64,000 nt of DNA from assembly GCA_049840875.1 (NCBI GenBank), contig JASGJE010000010.1:1-64000 (forward strand), written 5' to 3'. The notes below the pieces were generated by a model that was not told where the DNA came from, ran no database searches, and saw only the letters and a program-made list of their open reading frames with translations. The position numbers and the translations under genes are program-made. This document shows positions 63,848-64,000 of the stretch, one piece after another (positions within the stretch are counted from its first letter, which is position 1; each line of letters begins with the position of its first letter). This stretch comes from JAFDYH01 sp049840875. Lineage in GTDB: Bacteria > Bacteroidota > Bacteroidia > Chitinophagales > Chitinophagaceae.

Positions 63848-64000
63848 ATGAAAATCCATTTTTGGTCGATTGGAAAGGCGCATGAACCATTTATAAAGGA
63901 TGGAATTGACGATTTTACCAAACGCATTTCCAAATATTACCCCGTTGAATGGTCGATTATCTCTCCTCCAAAAAACGCCGCGGTTTTGAGTGAACCTGAT
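63848..64000 (+). CDS. rlmH: 23S rRNA pseudouridine(1915)-N3-methyltransferase, partial
   Basis: The first 51 codons are present; the gene runs off the window. MKIHFWSIGKAHEPF with FTKRISKYYPVEWSII matches the RlmH N-terminus, which uses SAM to methylate pseudouridine 1915 in helix 69 of 23S rRNA. The downstream SPOUT knot cannot be seen. Confidence 0.9.
   Translation, partial: MKIHFWSIGKAHEPFIKDGIDDFTKRISKYYPVEWSIISPPKNAAVLSEPD

Noticed and set aside
1..64000. rRNA operon, prophage, toxin-antitoxin pair or CRISPR-Cas
   Set aside because: No rRNA-like sequence, phage structural gene, TA pair or Cas gene is recognisable in the window.

Overview
The window comes from a member of the Bacteroidetes, most likely family Chitinophagaceae (the family is inferred). 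The sequence shows low-GC DNA, weak Shine-Dalgarno signals, and many genes preceded by the Bacteroidetes sigma-A -7 box TAnnTTTG. Two giant secreted proteins end in the gliding-motility/type IX secretion C-terminal domain. There are several lipoproteins and OmpA proteins with thrombospondin type-3 repeats. No rRNA, CRISPR array, prophage or integrative element is visible. The only mobile-element-like item is one IS200-type transposase gene.

Layout. 1-5160: end of a lipoprotein gene and a 1477-residue T9SS exoprotein. 5205-10750: RimJ-like acetyltransferase, prfC, an ABC permease, tsaD and trmN6. 10764-19656: a saccharopine/alanine-dehydrogenase-type enzyme, a small lipoprotein, tRNA-Leu(CAA), a Cys-rich copper-storage-like protein, a GlcD/GlcF-type FAD/FeS oxidoreductase, a CPA1 Na+/H+ antiporter and an ALDH7-type aldehyde dehydrogenase with an apparently frameshifted end. 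19746-24811: two tandem OmpA/TSP3 outer-membrane paralogs, the first also frameshifted, then a subtilase. 24991-28455: a second giant T9SS protein with five Ig-like repeats. 28983-35982: serine hydrolase, DinB protein, M28 peptidase, methyltransferase, transglutaminase-like protein, ATP-grasp protein and Dps. 36042-42991: LTA-synthase-like sulfatase-fold enzyme, CmoA, an ICMT-like methyltransferase, a DHFR-like reductase, and a class III cyclase/Crp-Fnr/membrane-protein trio. 43121-59067: a glycan and peptide salvage region with an MGH1-like hydrolase, GH43, CutC, glycosylasparaginase, an FMN reductase, an M28 peptidase, the IS200-like element, a CocE hydrolase, a GH20 hexosaminidase and a NagB::PIG-L fusion. 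59185-64000: AI-2E transporter, a 674-base region without a clear gene, CDF zinc exporter, MgtE, tRNA-Arg(ACG) and the start of rlmH.

How the genes fit together. The right half encodes parts for taking apart glycoconjugates. Glycosylasparaginase releases Asn-linked GlcNAc, GH20 hexosaminidase releases terminal HexNAc, and NagB::PIG-L would feed amino-sugar phosphate into fructose-6-phosphate. GH43 and MGH1-like hydrolases handle other sugars, and the M28 and S15 families handle peptides. The minus-strand trio asparaginase-cutC-GH43 looks like one operon and puts CutC in a carbohydrate setting. The left half is mostly housekeeping genes mixed with surface proteins.

The most unusual signals are small: two adjacent genes with frameshifts near their C-termini, a transposase whose start ATG appears mutated to ACG between REP-like hairpins, AT-rich inverted repeats flanking genes, a heptamer repeat translated in frame inside an oxidoreductase, a 23-codon ORF with its own promoter box and hairpin, and an orphan minus-strand terminator. 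I see no clearly new multi-gene system.
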